NCBI GenBank assembly: GCA_021186555.1
Contig: JAJKFL010000008.1
Span: 18,779,936-18,843,935, forward strand
Direction: 5' to 3'
Length of the DNA stretch: 64,000 nucleotides
Source: Reticulitermes speratus
Lineage: Eukaryota > Arthropoda > Insecta > Blattodea > Rhinotermitidae
Below, piece after piece: positions 35,500 through 46,900 of this stretch. Under the pieces are notes generated by a model, which saw only the letters and a program-made list of their open reading frames with translations, was not told where the DNA came from and made no database searches. How positions within the stretch are numbered: the stretch's first letter is position 1; each line of letters starts with the position of its first letter. The position numbers were made by a program, and so were the translations under genes.

Positions 35500-35735
35500 G
35501 TAATGTTCGTGTGTGTTCCAAAAGCCTTTGTTGACTGTTCGGCAATCTTCGAGTGTGTTCAAAAGACCAGAGGCGCATACATTATCCAAAAATCTAGGAA
35601 CCATCTCAAAATTCCAGGCGCCAGAACGGTTACATGAACAAGTTCCATACTTAGGACCCACAAATATTAAGCGCCGCCGTACAAAATGTGATCGCCACGG
35701 CAACCTGGTGCTCGACACTCGTGCACTCCTGCAGA
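35500..35735 (-). repeat. Dispersed repeat X, copy 2
   Basis: Contains CCAAAAATCTAGGAACCA, AATTCCAGGCGCC, CACAAATATTAAGCGCC and a GCCACGGCAACCTGGTGCTC end. It aligns with 49195-49340 on the same strand and inversely with 8349-8445. Flanking bases up to about 35500 also look similar, but the boundaries are uncertain. Confidence 0.6.
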
Positions 35736-35904
35736 AGACCATATATCAGTGCGTGGTTCACTCGTGTGTTTTCGCTCCAATCAACATTAAGCGAGTTACG
35801 CTCTACATACGAGTAGAAAGCCATGCAACATGTGAAGTATTTGTTAATGTGTCCCATTTTAACCGAAAATAAAATGTGTCAACAACGCTTACCAAAACTC
35901 TCCA

Positions 35905-36020
35905 ATATCAAATTTCATGAAAATCCGTTCAGTGGTTCTCGAGTCGTTCATGCGTACACACCGGCGGAACGAATTTGACAGGCACTCTGATGGGTTACAA
36001 ACGCGCCAAAAATACACAGT
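35905..36020 (+). repeat. Dispersed repeat Y
   Basis: ATTTCATGAAAATCCGTTCA, GTGGTTCTCGAGTCGTTCAT and ACGCGCCAAAAATACA correspond block by block to 27190-27315. A short piece (ATCAAATTTCACTGAAATCC) also occurs at about 11579-11598. Confidence 0.5.
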
Positions 36021-38712
36021 ATTTTTCTTATCTGAAGCACAATACTTATCTGATTATTTCTTGCAGCACATTAACTCTTATGTGTCAGCTGACAACAGAA
36101 TACGAAGTTTGGTAATAAACAGTGTGTGATATAGGAAATAAGCAGTTCTTGTTTCAATAGGTATTGTCTATTTATAAAAACAGGTGTAAAATAAACAGAT
36201 TTACTGAACTATAGCCGACGACATACAAATCACGTGGCAGAATTCCATTGCAATTATCGAGTAGTAATCTATTTTAAACATACTGTACACATATACTCGC
36301 ATCCTATTACCTGTTTATAAATGTCAAGATTATGAACTATGAGTGTGAGGCTTGAAAAAAAGTGTTTTTGATCTACGTTACAGAATTGCAACACAACTGG
36401 AGACACAATGAAACAAAAGGTCCCCATTAAGACCATATTTTCTGCAGTTGTTTAAACGATCAGCTCAGCACGGAAAAAAAAAGTATACCGCAGAAGAATG
36501 GAAGTAGGATAAAACCTGTTGCGATCACTTGCTACTACAAGTTTAGAAATTACAGTATGTTAAACCACACAGAATGCAGCAGCGGTATATGGCAGGCACA
36601 ATTATTCGACTCCAGAAACAGAAATGACGTGTTTCTAAATCAAACCACACTACAAAAATCACCGAATTTTTCACGATTTTCATGTTCACTTACACAAACG
36701 ATAATATCAAGAGAGTCCTCACGACGACTGCCATCGAGATGAAAAACCAGCATTCTCTTTCGGTTCCTACACACTGCCACAGCACTGTGTAGGTTCCATA
36801 ATAGAACGTTAAATCGACTTAACTATGATCGATCACTTTCAGAACAATCAGCACGCCGTACAACTACAGTCCTGGGTCCAATACTTACAGAAACAACAAA
36901 CTGCGTTACTCATGACTCCAAAAGAGGACCACCAACACGGTCAGGGCACCCCCATCACATCAAAAGCAATACCAAGCCAGCCTCACATGTGTCAAGGGTA
37001 ATGGAAGACGTTTGTGCCTGTCTCACTCGTCACAACACAGGTGAAGAACGGTCCATGCTTCAACACGGCGCGATGATGACAAGTTCAGCCTACACACCTA
37101 ACAATCGATAACAGCATGCCGAGGACGCAGGCGAACAAGCCTGGGGTAGGACAAAAGAGGATCGGGGACACTAACGACCGCAAAGTGAAAACAGACAGAT
37201 AAACCCAACTGCACTGTCCAAACCACAAGCAACAGACCGTGAAGTGCTATACTTAATGCTGTTCCTCGTAAATTAGTTCACAATCTCCACTTCTGCACAA
37301 GAAAGAAAATGCCCCGTTCCCAACAGGATAAAAAAATGAAAGACAATAGGGGCTCCACACCATTTCTACAAAAATTTACATACAAACTACCAAAACAAAA
37401 GTTCCTTGATGGGTAGGGGACGGTTTTAGGATTTTGACGAAGTTTTTACACTCGGGTACGAGATGTTCGACACGTGACTACGGTGTCATATTTCGATAAA
37501 ATCCGCTAAGCAACTGCAAGCCTAGATGACGGAGAATCTGAATTCCTAAGTTCGTTATTTTGTCATACACAGGTCTATGTGCGGCCATATATAAAACCTT
37601 CACATAAAAAACAAACTAAGATGTTTAAATGCGAATACTGCATTTTGAAACAGAAATGGCTTTTGCATACACATAAAATAAGCGTACAGTGAGATGTTAC
37701 TGGTCGATGAACGGGAATATTCAAAATTAACTGATAAAAACTTTTACGAAATTATAAAGTTTTCAGGTTAGCTAGGAGAGGGACTAGGCCAGCCTCTCTG
37801 CTACTAATTAAGTACAGCACAAGACGATTATATTAGCCGTGCGTTCTATGGTACGTACTGCCTTCGACCGTCGAACACTGGCAACGTTTGTTCGAAACTC
37901 ACACAAAAGCATGACCCTATGTCCATTTCACATGCGCTGGTGTTGTCTTGTGTGTGTGTAGACGATTAACAGTGGGCCGATCTACAGAAGGAGAATAGAA
38001 GGTTTAAGATTCATAAGTTAATTCAGAATTAGAAATGCCGAAGGGCCAAAACCGTCAAATTGAAGTACTGTACAAATAGATAAATCATGGAAAACAAGGG
38101 TCATGAGCAAATATTCAAAACACACAGAGCAACATAACACTTCAGTGCTGTCGCCAGGCGATTGTGAAGTGTATGGCGAAACACAAGGTCCTCATGGTCT
38201 GAACGACGTCAGAAAGTCATGCAAAGCAACCTGAGAGGAGCAGTCTGGCCCTGTACAGTTTCCTTCGTCAGTACGCGAATGTGGGAATAATACAGCAACA
38301 TACAGCACATGAACCTATGCAACGCTTCCGGAAAACACAAAAAGAAATTAAGGGAAACTGCATCATGCCAACTATATTCCTGACACTATAGTTATTACAC
38401 TCGTCAATCAATTACACAATTAAGTGCTCCATTTGTATGCACGATTTCCTGCATACAGACACCTGCCACATTAAAGTTAGCACATACAACCGCAAAGTCT
38501 TGTACCGTCACCATATTTGTGATTCTTACGAGACAACATAAATGTTTAAAAAAATATGGGAGTTTTATAACCTAATGAAATTTCATATTTCTAACTACAA
38601 GGATTCAGTAATTACTAGTATCACACTGACAGCTGAACACAGATCTGCTGCCTATGCTTTCCGCGACTGTCATATTGTCCTATTTGCTGTAAAATGTGGC
38701 TTTAAAAACGTA
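36021..38712. other. No gene recognised
   Basis: About 2.7 kb without recognisable exon, RNA gene or repeat. Confidence 0.4.
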
Positions 38713-38870
38713 CAGTCGAACTCAGTTATAACGTCATGAAAGGGAATGAATATTTTGTGTCGTTATAACCGAGGAGTGTAATGTGTGACGAATTAATTGG
38801 CACCACAGAATATCTGACTCTATAAGCGAGGTATCGTATAAACCGATGTCGTTATAGCCGGGTTCGACGG
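38713..38870. mobile_element. Small TA-flanked MITE (pogo/mariner type)
   Basis: The left end CAGTCGAACTCAGTTATAAC and the right end, read inward, CCGTCGAACCCGGCTATAAC are inverted repeats with four mismatches in 20. TA flanks both sides (38711-38712, 38871-38872). It is 158 bp with internal GTTATAACCGAG repeats and no ORF. Confidence 0.75.
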
Positions 38871-39344
38871 TACTACATTTTTGGAAGAGTTGTTAGTTTG
38901 AAAAAATTCAGGAACCCACACTACATAACGCCTGTGTCAATTCATTTTAGAAGTTCGGATGACTTCTGCATTGGCATTACTTGACCATACAGAATTAAAA
39001 GCACAAAGATCGGGCTGCATCCTAGGAGTATGTCACGATGTTCAAACCACACATTCACAAAAATCCCTTCATCAGTACAAAATCACGCTACAAGAGCAGA
39101 ACACCCTACTCCGTCCATGACGGTTCAATGTGGCCACTCAATGGATACTGGGCGTCAAAGACATCGCAGCGTCAAGCCACTCACTACTAACAGTATCTAA
39201 TTCACCATCATCTCCATGTCATTACGTGACGTAGACACTAGTATTAAAGATTTACACACACCATTAAAAAAACTTTCATTCAGAGCAAAAATAGCAATTC
39301 CTCACCTCCCCAACAGCCACATTTCTGCTCAGAATCCCTCTATA

Positions 39345-39662
39345 CAGTAGCCCCTCGATTTAACGGACTAATTGGGGGGAAGGGGTGTCCGCTATTGCCG
39401 ATAGTCCGTTAAATCGAATGTATTTTAAAAACATATATTAATAACGAACTTACAATGTACAGGATGTATTAAAATGTTATTATAATGTATTAGTATGAAC
39501 AAAATATTATAATGTACATTGAGTAATTTATACATGCCACTAAAACATCTGTTAAAAATATAAAAATAAATGTACGACGTGCTCTATTCGCGAATTAAAA
39601 AAAAGGTTCTAAATTTTTCCTTTAGGACAGAAATTTTTGTCCGTTAAATCGAGGGCCTACTG
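39345..39662. mobile_element. Tigger-like MITE, 318 bp
   Basis: Termini CAGTAGCCCCTCGATTTAAC and (inward from the right) CAGTAGGCCCTCGATTTAAC differ by one base. TA is duplicated at 39343-39344 and 39663-39664. An additional internal copy, AGTCCGTTAAATCGAATG, follows near 39402. The interior is AT-rich with no ORF. CAGTAG ends with TA target sites fit the pogo/Tigger group. Confidence 0.85.
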
Positions 39663-39824
39663 TACATCACAGGCGATAAGCAGACTTCATGTGGAAATAA
39701 AGAGTAAAAATGGCTGTCACGTGCACATACAAGTTGACAGTAAAGGTAAAGCTGTTCCCGCACTAATTAAGCAACACTCCATGAGATACAGCTTCACGAA
39801 TTCTTAACTGTAAATTACACGGAG

Positions 39825-40015
39825 GTAAAATGCCTGCTTCACGCCCCGGCACTTTAACCACGGGGAGAGAGTCCCTGGTACTCATTAAATAGGGGTCTGG
39901 GCATTTGTAAGGAAAATAAATCACTTGCCCCTGCTGGAAATACGAACAGCGACTCCTCTGTTGTCCAGCCCATAGTCTAATCACAATACCGACTGAGCTA
40001 TCCCAGTTCCTGTGC
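39825..40015 (-). mobile_element. SINE family D, diverged
   Basis: The plus strand has CACGCCCCGGCACTTTAACC, GGTACTCATTAAATAGGGG and CCGACTGAGCTATCCCAG, which are minus-strand family D blocks. Confidence 0.7.
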
Positions 40016-41164
40016 ACGTGTAACGGAAACGTAATCAACCAAACACTACGATCGTACAGTTTAACCTTCGCAGCAGTCAATGCCGTTCGCCGTGCTGAGG
40101 CAGCAACTTCTCCGACACCACTGTAGTGAGTGTACTCTAAACAGTAAATGAAGGCGCAAACCGGATTCCGTTGTTCAATGCTCTCTTCTACATTTTCCAC
40201 GTTAAAAAATTCTATGTGAGATCTGGACACTGACAGACAAAAGATACTGCATTGCAGGAAAACGCCTCGCTGATTTAAACAGAACTACTCATTTGATCGG
40301 GTCATTGTCTTTCGTGGGCAAACTATATTACCACATGTAAGAAGAGAGGTTTAAAGACAACGTGTTATCATTTAAAAGTATTGCAAACACAAAACCAGAA
40401 ATAGCTTTTAGAAAATATAATACATTTTCGCTTTGTTGTTATCTGTGCTTCTTCGATTAGGTTTAAAGTTTCACTGTGTTATATTGCAGTATTCCAAGTA
40501 ACTATCAACGCTACATTACAACAATCGTTTCCGAACCTTACAGTCTTCATTCACAGTGCGGGGTGATGCAGTAAATATGTTAACACGTTTTATACGTATT
40601 CTGGGAGAAGCCATAAGGCCTGCGTTCCTACTGCACTAGTCTTCCTTAAAAGGTAAACTTGTCCCTATTCGTGCCATTAACACTTCGAGGTACAGCTCGT
40701 CATTCCTAGTCTCGGCACTAGATGGGAGGTGAGTGGTTAACTTCACGCCGCAACCGCTTTCCTCCGGGAAAAGAATACGCTTCCATCCCTACGCTTCTAC
40801 ATTCTATTAGTTTATTGCCTCCGTTACTCCAGCTATCCATCTTCCTGTTTTAATCAATCAAAACGCAATTGGCAATGGAAATACCAGGACTGCGAAACTA
40901 ATAAGTTCACTACAGAAAATTGATTTATGGCCAGCGAATCACAAACACCAATACATGGTGGTGTTTACGCAAGAGGGATCATGAACCAATACATGCAGTA
41001 AAATAAAACCAAGTCAATACGCTTTCATCCCTAAAATTATTCAATTGGATTTCCATTAAATACAAGCCACAATAGCCACTACTTTCGACTGAAGTCGAAA
41101 CAAAGTTCACAGCTTACAAAATGCCTGGTCATATAAATAAGAAATTCTGATGATACACATAGCC
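40016..41164. other. No gene; partial SINE D at about 40705-40800 (minus)
   Basis: GGCACTAGATGGGAGGTGAG and CCGCAACCGCTTTCCTCCGG at 40713-40767 are family D fragments on the minus strand. The remainder is unannotated. Confidence 0.45.
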
Positions 41165-41350
41165 AACAACGCCTCCGAAATGCTGACAAAGTACAAATCT
41201 TTGAGAACGAAGGCCTCCGAATTCCTGGCAAAATACAGATCTTGGGAAACGACAGCTAACAAATCATCCGAAACCCTGGCAACGTACAAATCTTTGGGAA
41301 CGATAGTTAACAAAGTCTTCGAAATCCAGGCAAAGTACAAATTTTTGGGG
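41165..41350. repeat. Minisatellite, about four units of 42-51 bp
   Basis: Units anchored on TCCGAA start near 41174, 41216, 41267 and 41318 (spacing 42, 51, 51). All spacings are multiples of three, so both strands stay open across the array (plus-strand unit like ASEFLAKYRSW). There is no evidence that it is translated. Confidence 0.65.
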
Positions 41351-42199
41351 CTCTGGTCAGGAAGACAAGAGAATCCATATAAAATAACTAAGACAAATTA
41401 AAATACAAACATCTGTGTGCAAACGACGAGATCTGCATTACTGCTGAACTACAGAAACACAGGAATCGGTAAATGATCGCCAAAGAAACAAAAAAAAAAA
41501 GTCCCATTCAAAAAGATCACAATGTAACAACGGGGATATCTAACGCACTACAGGTGATACAAGGAAAGCGACGTCACATTCGGAAATATTTAAAAACTGT
41601 TCCTACCTCACAGATAACATACTGCATTTCCATTACAAATAATAGCTGGTTAATGCTATTTACATAAACAATAGCTGTTTATTCTGAGAATCATATGAAC
41701 TCATAAATACACCCTGTGGGCAAAATTCAAAGCTTTTTAACGCTCAAGCAGGCGGTACATACAGTCACAAATGTACAAGTACTTTACAGGATTTTAAATC
41801 ACTGAACCATATTTCAGCTCAACCCCCACTGCTAATCCTCAGTTCTTGTGCAACCTACCTCGCTTGTACACGCAAAAACCTACAAAAACCCTTCCTAGTC
41901 TGAGATCAGCAGAAAATTGGCAACAGAAATTCGTAAGAGGGCCCTATATCATGCAATATTAAGTACTGCTGTAACAAGATACAGTTGGTCAGTCTGTTCT
42001 AATCTGCACTGATGAGTTTAATTAGCTGATGACGTCCCACAACACACAGAGCCCAAGCGACGGAAAACACATACGAGCAGATTCTAGCCATCGGTGTGCC
42101 GCGGTATCTTCCTACTACTGCCTTCCTACACATTAAAAAGTCCATATAGTACGCTACACGAAATGAGGTTTTGACCCCAACGGCCTATGATGCTACAAG
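41351..42199. other. No gene recognised
   Basis: A CTGATGACGTCCC block near 42027 may be another decayed hammerhead-like site. Nothing else was seen. Confidence 0.3.
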
Positions 42200-42690
42200 T
42201 AGCATACAAACAAAAATATCATTCTTGGTGTTTCGCTTCGAATAAAATGACAAAACAAAATTTATTCGTTCCTAAAAAAAACACTCGTATGGTCACATCG
42301 TCTTTTGTCTCTGGGTCACTCCTCAGACTCTGGCCGCAAAAAAAATGTTTGTGTAATTCAGATATTGTGAACCGCAAGTTTTCCCAAATTTTTGCATTCA
42401 CTTTTTCTTTCATATCATCCGTGACCAAAGAGGAGCGCCCACTTCTTTCCTCGTCATGCACATTAGTCCTGCCTTCTTTGAACAACTGGCACCATTTCGT
42501 CATATTACCTTCGCTCAATACACCTTCACCATAGACTTGAACGATCTGCCTGTGAATTTCGCCAGGACGAAGATTTTAGCCTTTAAAAATCGTATCACCG
42601 ACCGCACTTCACAGGTAGCGAGATTTTCAATGTCCATCTTAACGACTACGGCGAATTGGGAAAAAGAATTATTGCCACCTTACTACGCAA
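42200..42690 (-). pseudogene. mariner transposase, N-terminal fragment
   Basis: On the minus strand: MDIENLATCEVRSVIRFL, then after a frameshift GEIHRQIVQVYGEGVLSEG and, in the long frame, MTKWCQLFKEGRTNVHDEER, SGRSSLVTDDMKEKVNAKI and RFTISELHKHF. This is the paired helix-turn-helix DNA-binding half of a mariner transposase. The match stops abruptly after LHKHF (about 42345), so the catalytic half is deleted. Confidence 0.85.
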
Positions 42691-43413
42691 TACCCGTGTT
42701 CCCCTTGACACACAGAAGATGACTGCCCTTCACAGCAAGTGCACGCGTCACCTACGCGGCCGCTACGCACGATCGGTTCTTACTTTGTGGACGCACCTCG
42801 TAATTATTCTCGTTTCACAACTTTTTCCCTCTCTAACGAGCTACATTAACCCAGCGGCATACAAGATTTCGAATAATTTCCCACTGTGTTCGAGCTTGCG
42901 AACTCAACCAAATCTTTCAAAAGTTCAATGATACGGAAATCGATGAAGGCTATGTTTGAACTGTAACGGCTGTGCGGAAATACTGCCCAGTAGACTTCCT
43001 GAATAACATCAGTTAGGGTACTATGTCTTGAAAAAAACATGCGATTCCGCAATGAAGTCGACATCTGGATTCTTGCATACGTTCCGTTAAAATTGTATCA
43101 ACATAAAAAAACAAGCGGTCCCGGAATTCGCCGTATTTCGAAATTAATGATAATACACTCTAGGAATTTATATAAATAACAGATGTTCATGAAATAAAGT
43201 TGCTGACACTGAACATTTAATTCGTTAATATGTACGGAAGAACGTTTTCATATTTAGTGCGCATGTAATGAGGAACTTACAAGGGTCATAAATCAATGGA
43301 GTGTCAACCCTAAATTCATTGCCAAACTCAAATGTCATGTCAATATCAGCACCAGGGTTGTATATATCACTTTCCATTTGAATCTAGCAATGTGTCGGGG
43401 AGAAATGACGAAA
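42691..43413. other. No gene recognised
   Basis: No recognisable feature. Confidence 0.35.
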
Positions 43414-43416
43414 TAA

Positions 43417-43947
43417 GGCCGTGTCCACACTTGAGCAATCTGCCGCAACGTAACAGCGCGGGGTTCTGCTCGACCCGAGGTGTAGGTTCGGACAATACGG
43501 CGCGCATTCCGGCGAACGGGCTGCGCGCTCTGATCCACCAGTTGTTCGCCGCTGTGGTGGGAAAATGCTTGTGTAATTTGTTATAATATTTGGGATGGTT
43601 CGAATCCCACAGATCAGACATTTTTTCGTATAACTCAGTAGAGCCCAAAGTATTTTCTTGCGCCCACTTCATTGCAGCTCCGCACACTGACTGTGAAACA
43701 GAACAGTGGACAAGTGTCAGTATCAGCTCGACGTGAAGAACGCAGCGAGCACAGAAACACGTCCGAACTTGCTCTAGTGGCGTAACGTAACATCCTTTGA
43801 TGAGCGCTGGAAAACCGACAGCAGGGTGGATCAGCCCGCGCAGCGAACTGAACGGAGCAAACGTTACAGAAACACCGTCCGGACCTGCGAATCGCTGTTA
43901 CGTTACGCTGTTACGTTGCGGCAGATTGCTCAAGTCTGGACGCGGCC
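43417..43947. mobile_element. Harbinger-like non-autonomous element, TAA duplication
   Basis: Terminal inverted repeats of about 42 bp: GGCCGTGTCCACACTTGAGC on the left, and inward from the right GGCCGCGTCCAGACTTGAGC, both continuing AATCTGCCGCAACGTAACAG. TAA is duplicated at 43414-43416 and 43948-43950, the 3-bp target of PIF/Harbinger elements. The left half encodes on the minus strand a MADF-like fragment (43540-43687). A second direct copy of the terminal repeat region appears around 43750-43800 in decayed form. Confidence 0.85.
43540..43687 (-). pseudogene. MADF-like domain fragment inside the Harbinger-like element
   Basis: The minus-strand frame reads ELYEKMSDLWDSNHPKYYNK followed by LHKHFPTT. 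LWDSxxxxYxNK matches the core of MADF/SANT-like DNA-binding domains, which form the second protein of Harbinger transposons. Only the first helices are present. The frame then runs into the terminal inverted repeat. Confidence 0.6.
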
Positions 43948-43950
43948 TAA

Positions 43951-45927
43951 GGCTCAATGCCAACAGGTAAACCCAGACGCGCGTCAAACAGACCGGGGAT
44001 GGGTGGGGAGGGGGGAGCGGACGAACGGACAGGTAAGACACATTATAGCCACAATGCTCATTTCCTTTTATACATACTCGATAGGATGCTAAAATAATTA
44101 AAATTCAGTGTCCCAAATGAGGCAAAACCTAAAATTACTCTATAGGGCATACAGGGCTTTACGTTTTCCAATATTACCACTGAATCCATCCTCTATAACT
44201 GATGACTACTTCAAAGCACATAAAAAAGCTGTATTACCAGTAACCACTGAAAGTTCATGTTCAATAATCAACTAGCTGATTTTTTATGAGGTTTTTCTTG
44301 TTTACCACTGGGCGTCCGCAGGCTTCGGGAGCTCCCTAAACTTGTTTTTGCCATCGTGCCTCTCTAAACAACTATAGAAAACACGTGTGCACTTATCAAG
44401 AACGTTCTGTCAGTAAAGTTGTTGTGATTTTGCCACGGCACGCCTGGCAAGGACATAGTCTGTTCGTATCTTCACAGCCTACAGACTCGCCCTCAGGCCT
44501 ACACAACCTCCTATCAAACGGACACCGGGGGTTAAGAGGCCGGGGCGCGAAGGTGACCATCACCTCCATGTAGCGCCGAAATGAAGGATGGGTGGAGTTG
44601 TACCTCCACTCCCCGACACGTCTTCACGGCATCGTGCTTAACTATGCAAAAGGATAACTTTGCCTTTAGTTTAAAATAAAACCAGAACTGGGAAATACAG
44701 AATGTTGCGATGTTCGGGCTGAATAACGGCAACTAAGGAAGTTAGAGAAACAACAACAAGGGTAATGCTAGAACTAGCCTTAGGCTGTGAAATAAAAAAT
44801 CAGCTTTTCAAAACGGCTTGGTGTTCTGTTACTCGTACTACCTGAGATTTGAGGTTTGCACTGACAGAGCACAATTTAAATCTGTTACTACTTGTTGGTC
44901 AGTTCAGTGTACTTCAGCAAATGTTACTTTGTATCTTTACACATTGTATTCAGTTTGTAAATTTCCTATTCTGGGCACACATTAATTCCCACGTCACGCA
45001 CATTCCACACGAAGCAATTTTATTATGGGTTCACAATTAAAGTGGCTGGGAATGAGCGATTGGAAGGGCAGCAGACACTTTAAAGTGCTTGAACAAAATC
45101 TGTTCTTTTATCAGTTGTGGGGTGGTTACAAGAGTGCAGGAACTCCAGCCTCCCTGTTGATGACACCAATGCTACTTTCAAGGTTCCTCTACCGAAATAT
45201 TTCATCGTCTGGTTATTCAAGTGGCAGATCGCATTCCTGACTTCTGCTCGTGCAGTGCATCGGTCCGGCACAAAGGTTTGCCTTGATCATCTGTCTGCCT
45301 GTCAGCCGGTACCACCGGTCAGCTCGCAGTGAGTAGATCTTTTGTTTCAAACAATAGAAGTGAACCAGAGGAAAACACAAGTCACCAAACTTACTTCAAA
45401 CAACAGCTGAACGGTGTACACAGGTACTAACGCCATTCACAACACGACCAAGTACTTTCTGTATCAGTCGTACTTTAAATGCAGTAACTGGTTTAAGAGT
45501 TACGAACAGGATCGGCAAATCACCTTACACAAAATTTATCCTAACTGGAAGATAAATAAGCCGGTTAACACGGAAAATAGCGTGTTTTTTGGTGCTCATA
45601 CCACTTATGTACATCGAATTTCCGCTCTAATGTTCTAACATTTCTACATTTCACTCATAATTATTTCACTCAAAAGATGAATGCAAAAGATAAAAAGCAT
45701 CTGCCTCAGTGTGCTGCCCAACAGCGAATGTACGCATGCACGGCATACTCGTCTTATCCTTCCCATGGCGTAACCTGTTAATCCGAGCGCGCTTGTTTGG
45801 AATATGCCGTTTTTGAATTCTTGATAAAACGAATTCAAGTTCGCCGGGAACCGCCTAATATCCATGCCTTGTTATCAGCATGCACAACAAACATCACACA
45901 CAATGACAGTTAATAAAGTATCTGAAA
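43951..45927. other. No gene; partial SINE D at 44525-44665
   Basis: GGTTAAGAGGCCGGGGCGCG, GAAATGAAGGATGGGTGGAG and the ACGTCTTCACGGCATCGTGC end at 44529-44637 are the 3' half of family D on the plus strand. The remaining sequence shows no exon. Confidence 0.5.
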
Positions 45928-46480
45928 ATGTAGCAAAGTTCAAATATTTGGAACAACACTAACAAATCAACGCATTCACAAAGAAATTACGGGTAGATTA
46001 AATCTGGGCAATGCTTACTACCATCCCATTCAGGATCGTTTTCCTTCCTGTCTACAACCTGAAAATGTAAAAATTAAAACATAACTTTGCCTGTTGTTTT
46101 CACATGGGTGTGAAATTCAGAATGGAGGTGCTGAGAAGAGTACTTGGATTACGGTGGAAGTAATAGGGAGATGGAGAAAACTGCACGAGGAGGAGCTTCA
46201 TAATATTTACGCCGCGCCAAGAATTATTTTGACAATCAACTCAACGAGGAAGAGATGGGCGAGGCATATGGCACGCATGCAAAAGATGAGAAATACATGC
46301 ATATAGTCTTGGTAGGAAAACCCTTAAAGACAAGATAATTTGTAAGACTAAGCCACAGATGGGAGTATAAACATTAAATAAATCTTATAAGATATATGAT
46401 GACAGGTGTGAACTGGATTAATCTGGGCCATGAAAGGGATCAATGGCTGGCTCATGTGAACACAACAATGAAACTTTTGT
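45928..46480 (+). mobile_element. RTE-like LINE 3' fragment, longest copy
   Basis: Frame-broken but collinear with the C-terminal part of endonuclease-RT LINE proteins: VAKFKYLGTTLTNQ, a decayed SGNACYHS/FRIVFLP region, MEVLRRVLGLRW, GRWRKLHEEELHNIYAAP, RKRWARHMARMQK and, in another frame, GVNWINLGHERDQWLAHVNT near 46406-46465. Multiple stops make it non-functional. Confidence 0.8.
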
Positions 46481-46797
46481 GTTCCAGCTAATGGAGAGCA
46501 TTTCTAGACTAGGTTAACAATTATCGGCTTCTGATGCACAGAGCTGGAGAATTCTATAAAAAAAAGTCCTGGAAAACAAGGATACCGTACTTAAGTATAA
46601 TTTAGTATGCATTATGACATTCTGCAGAAACATGTATGAACAAATAATAATGGTGAGGGGCACAAAAGCAGTTTTGGGTTACCTAGTTGAGCTGTAAACA
46701 CAGCTGCTCAAAAAGTAAGCAAGATGTATAAGCCACATAATAAACATAGTTGATTCCAGGTGAAACAGGGGTCTTAATGAATGAAAATATGTTTGTT

Positions 46798-46900
46798 TAT
46801 TTGTACCAACAAATGCACTAAGACAGTTTTTTCACTGTTTTCTTTATTATAAGGATGCCCAATGAAAAAAACTGTCTTAGTGCATTTGTTGGTACAAATA
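46798..46900. repeat. Near-perfect long hairpin
   Basis: Arms of about 36 bases (46798-46834, starting TATTTGTACCAACAAATGCA) and 46864-46900 are reverse complements apart from one T in a homopolymer. The loop is about 29 bases. There are no flanking direct repeats or ORF. Confidence 0.75.

Noticed and set aside
41165..41350. CRISPR array
   Set aside because: The repeats are adjacent and diverged with no unique spacers, and the genome is eukaryotic.
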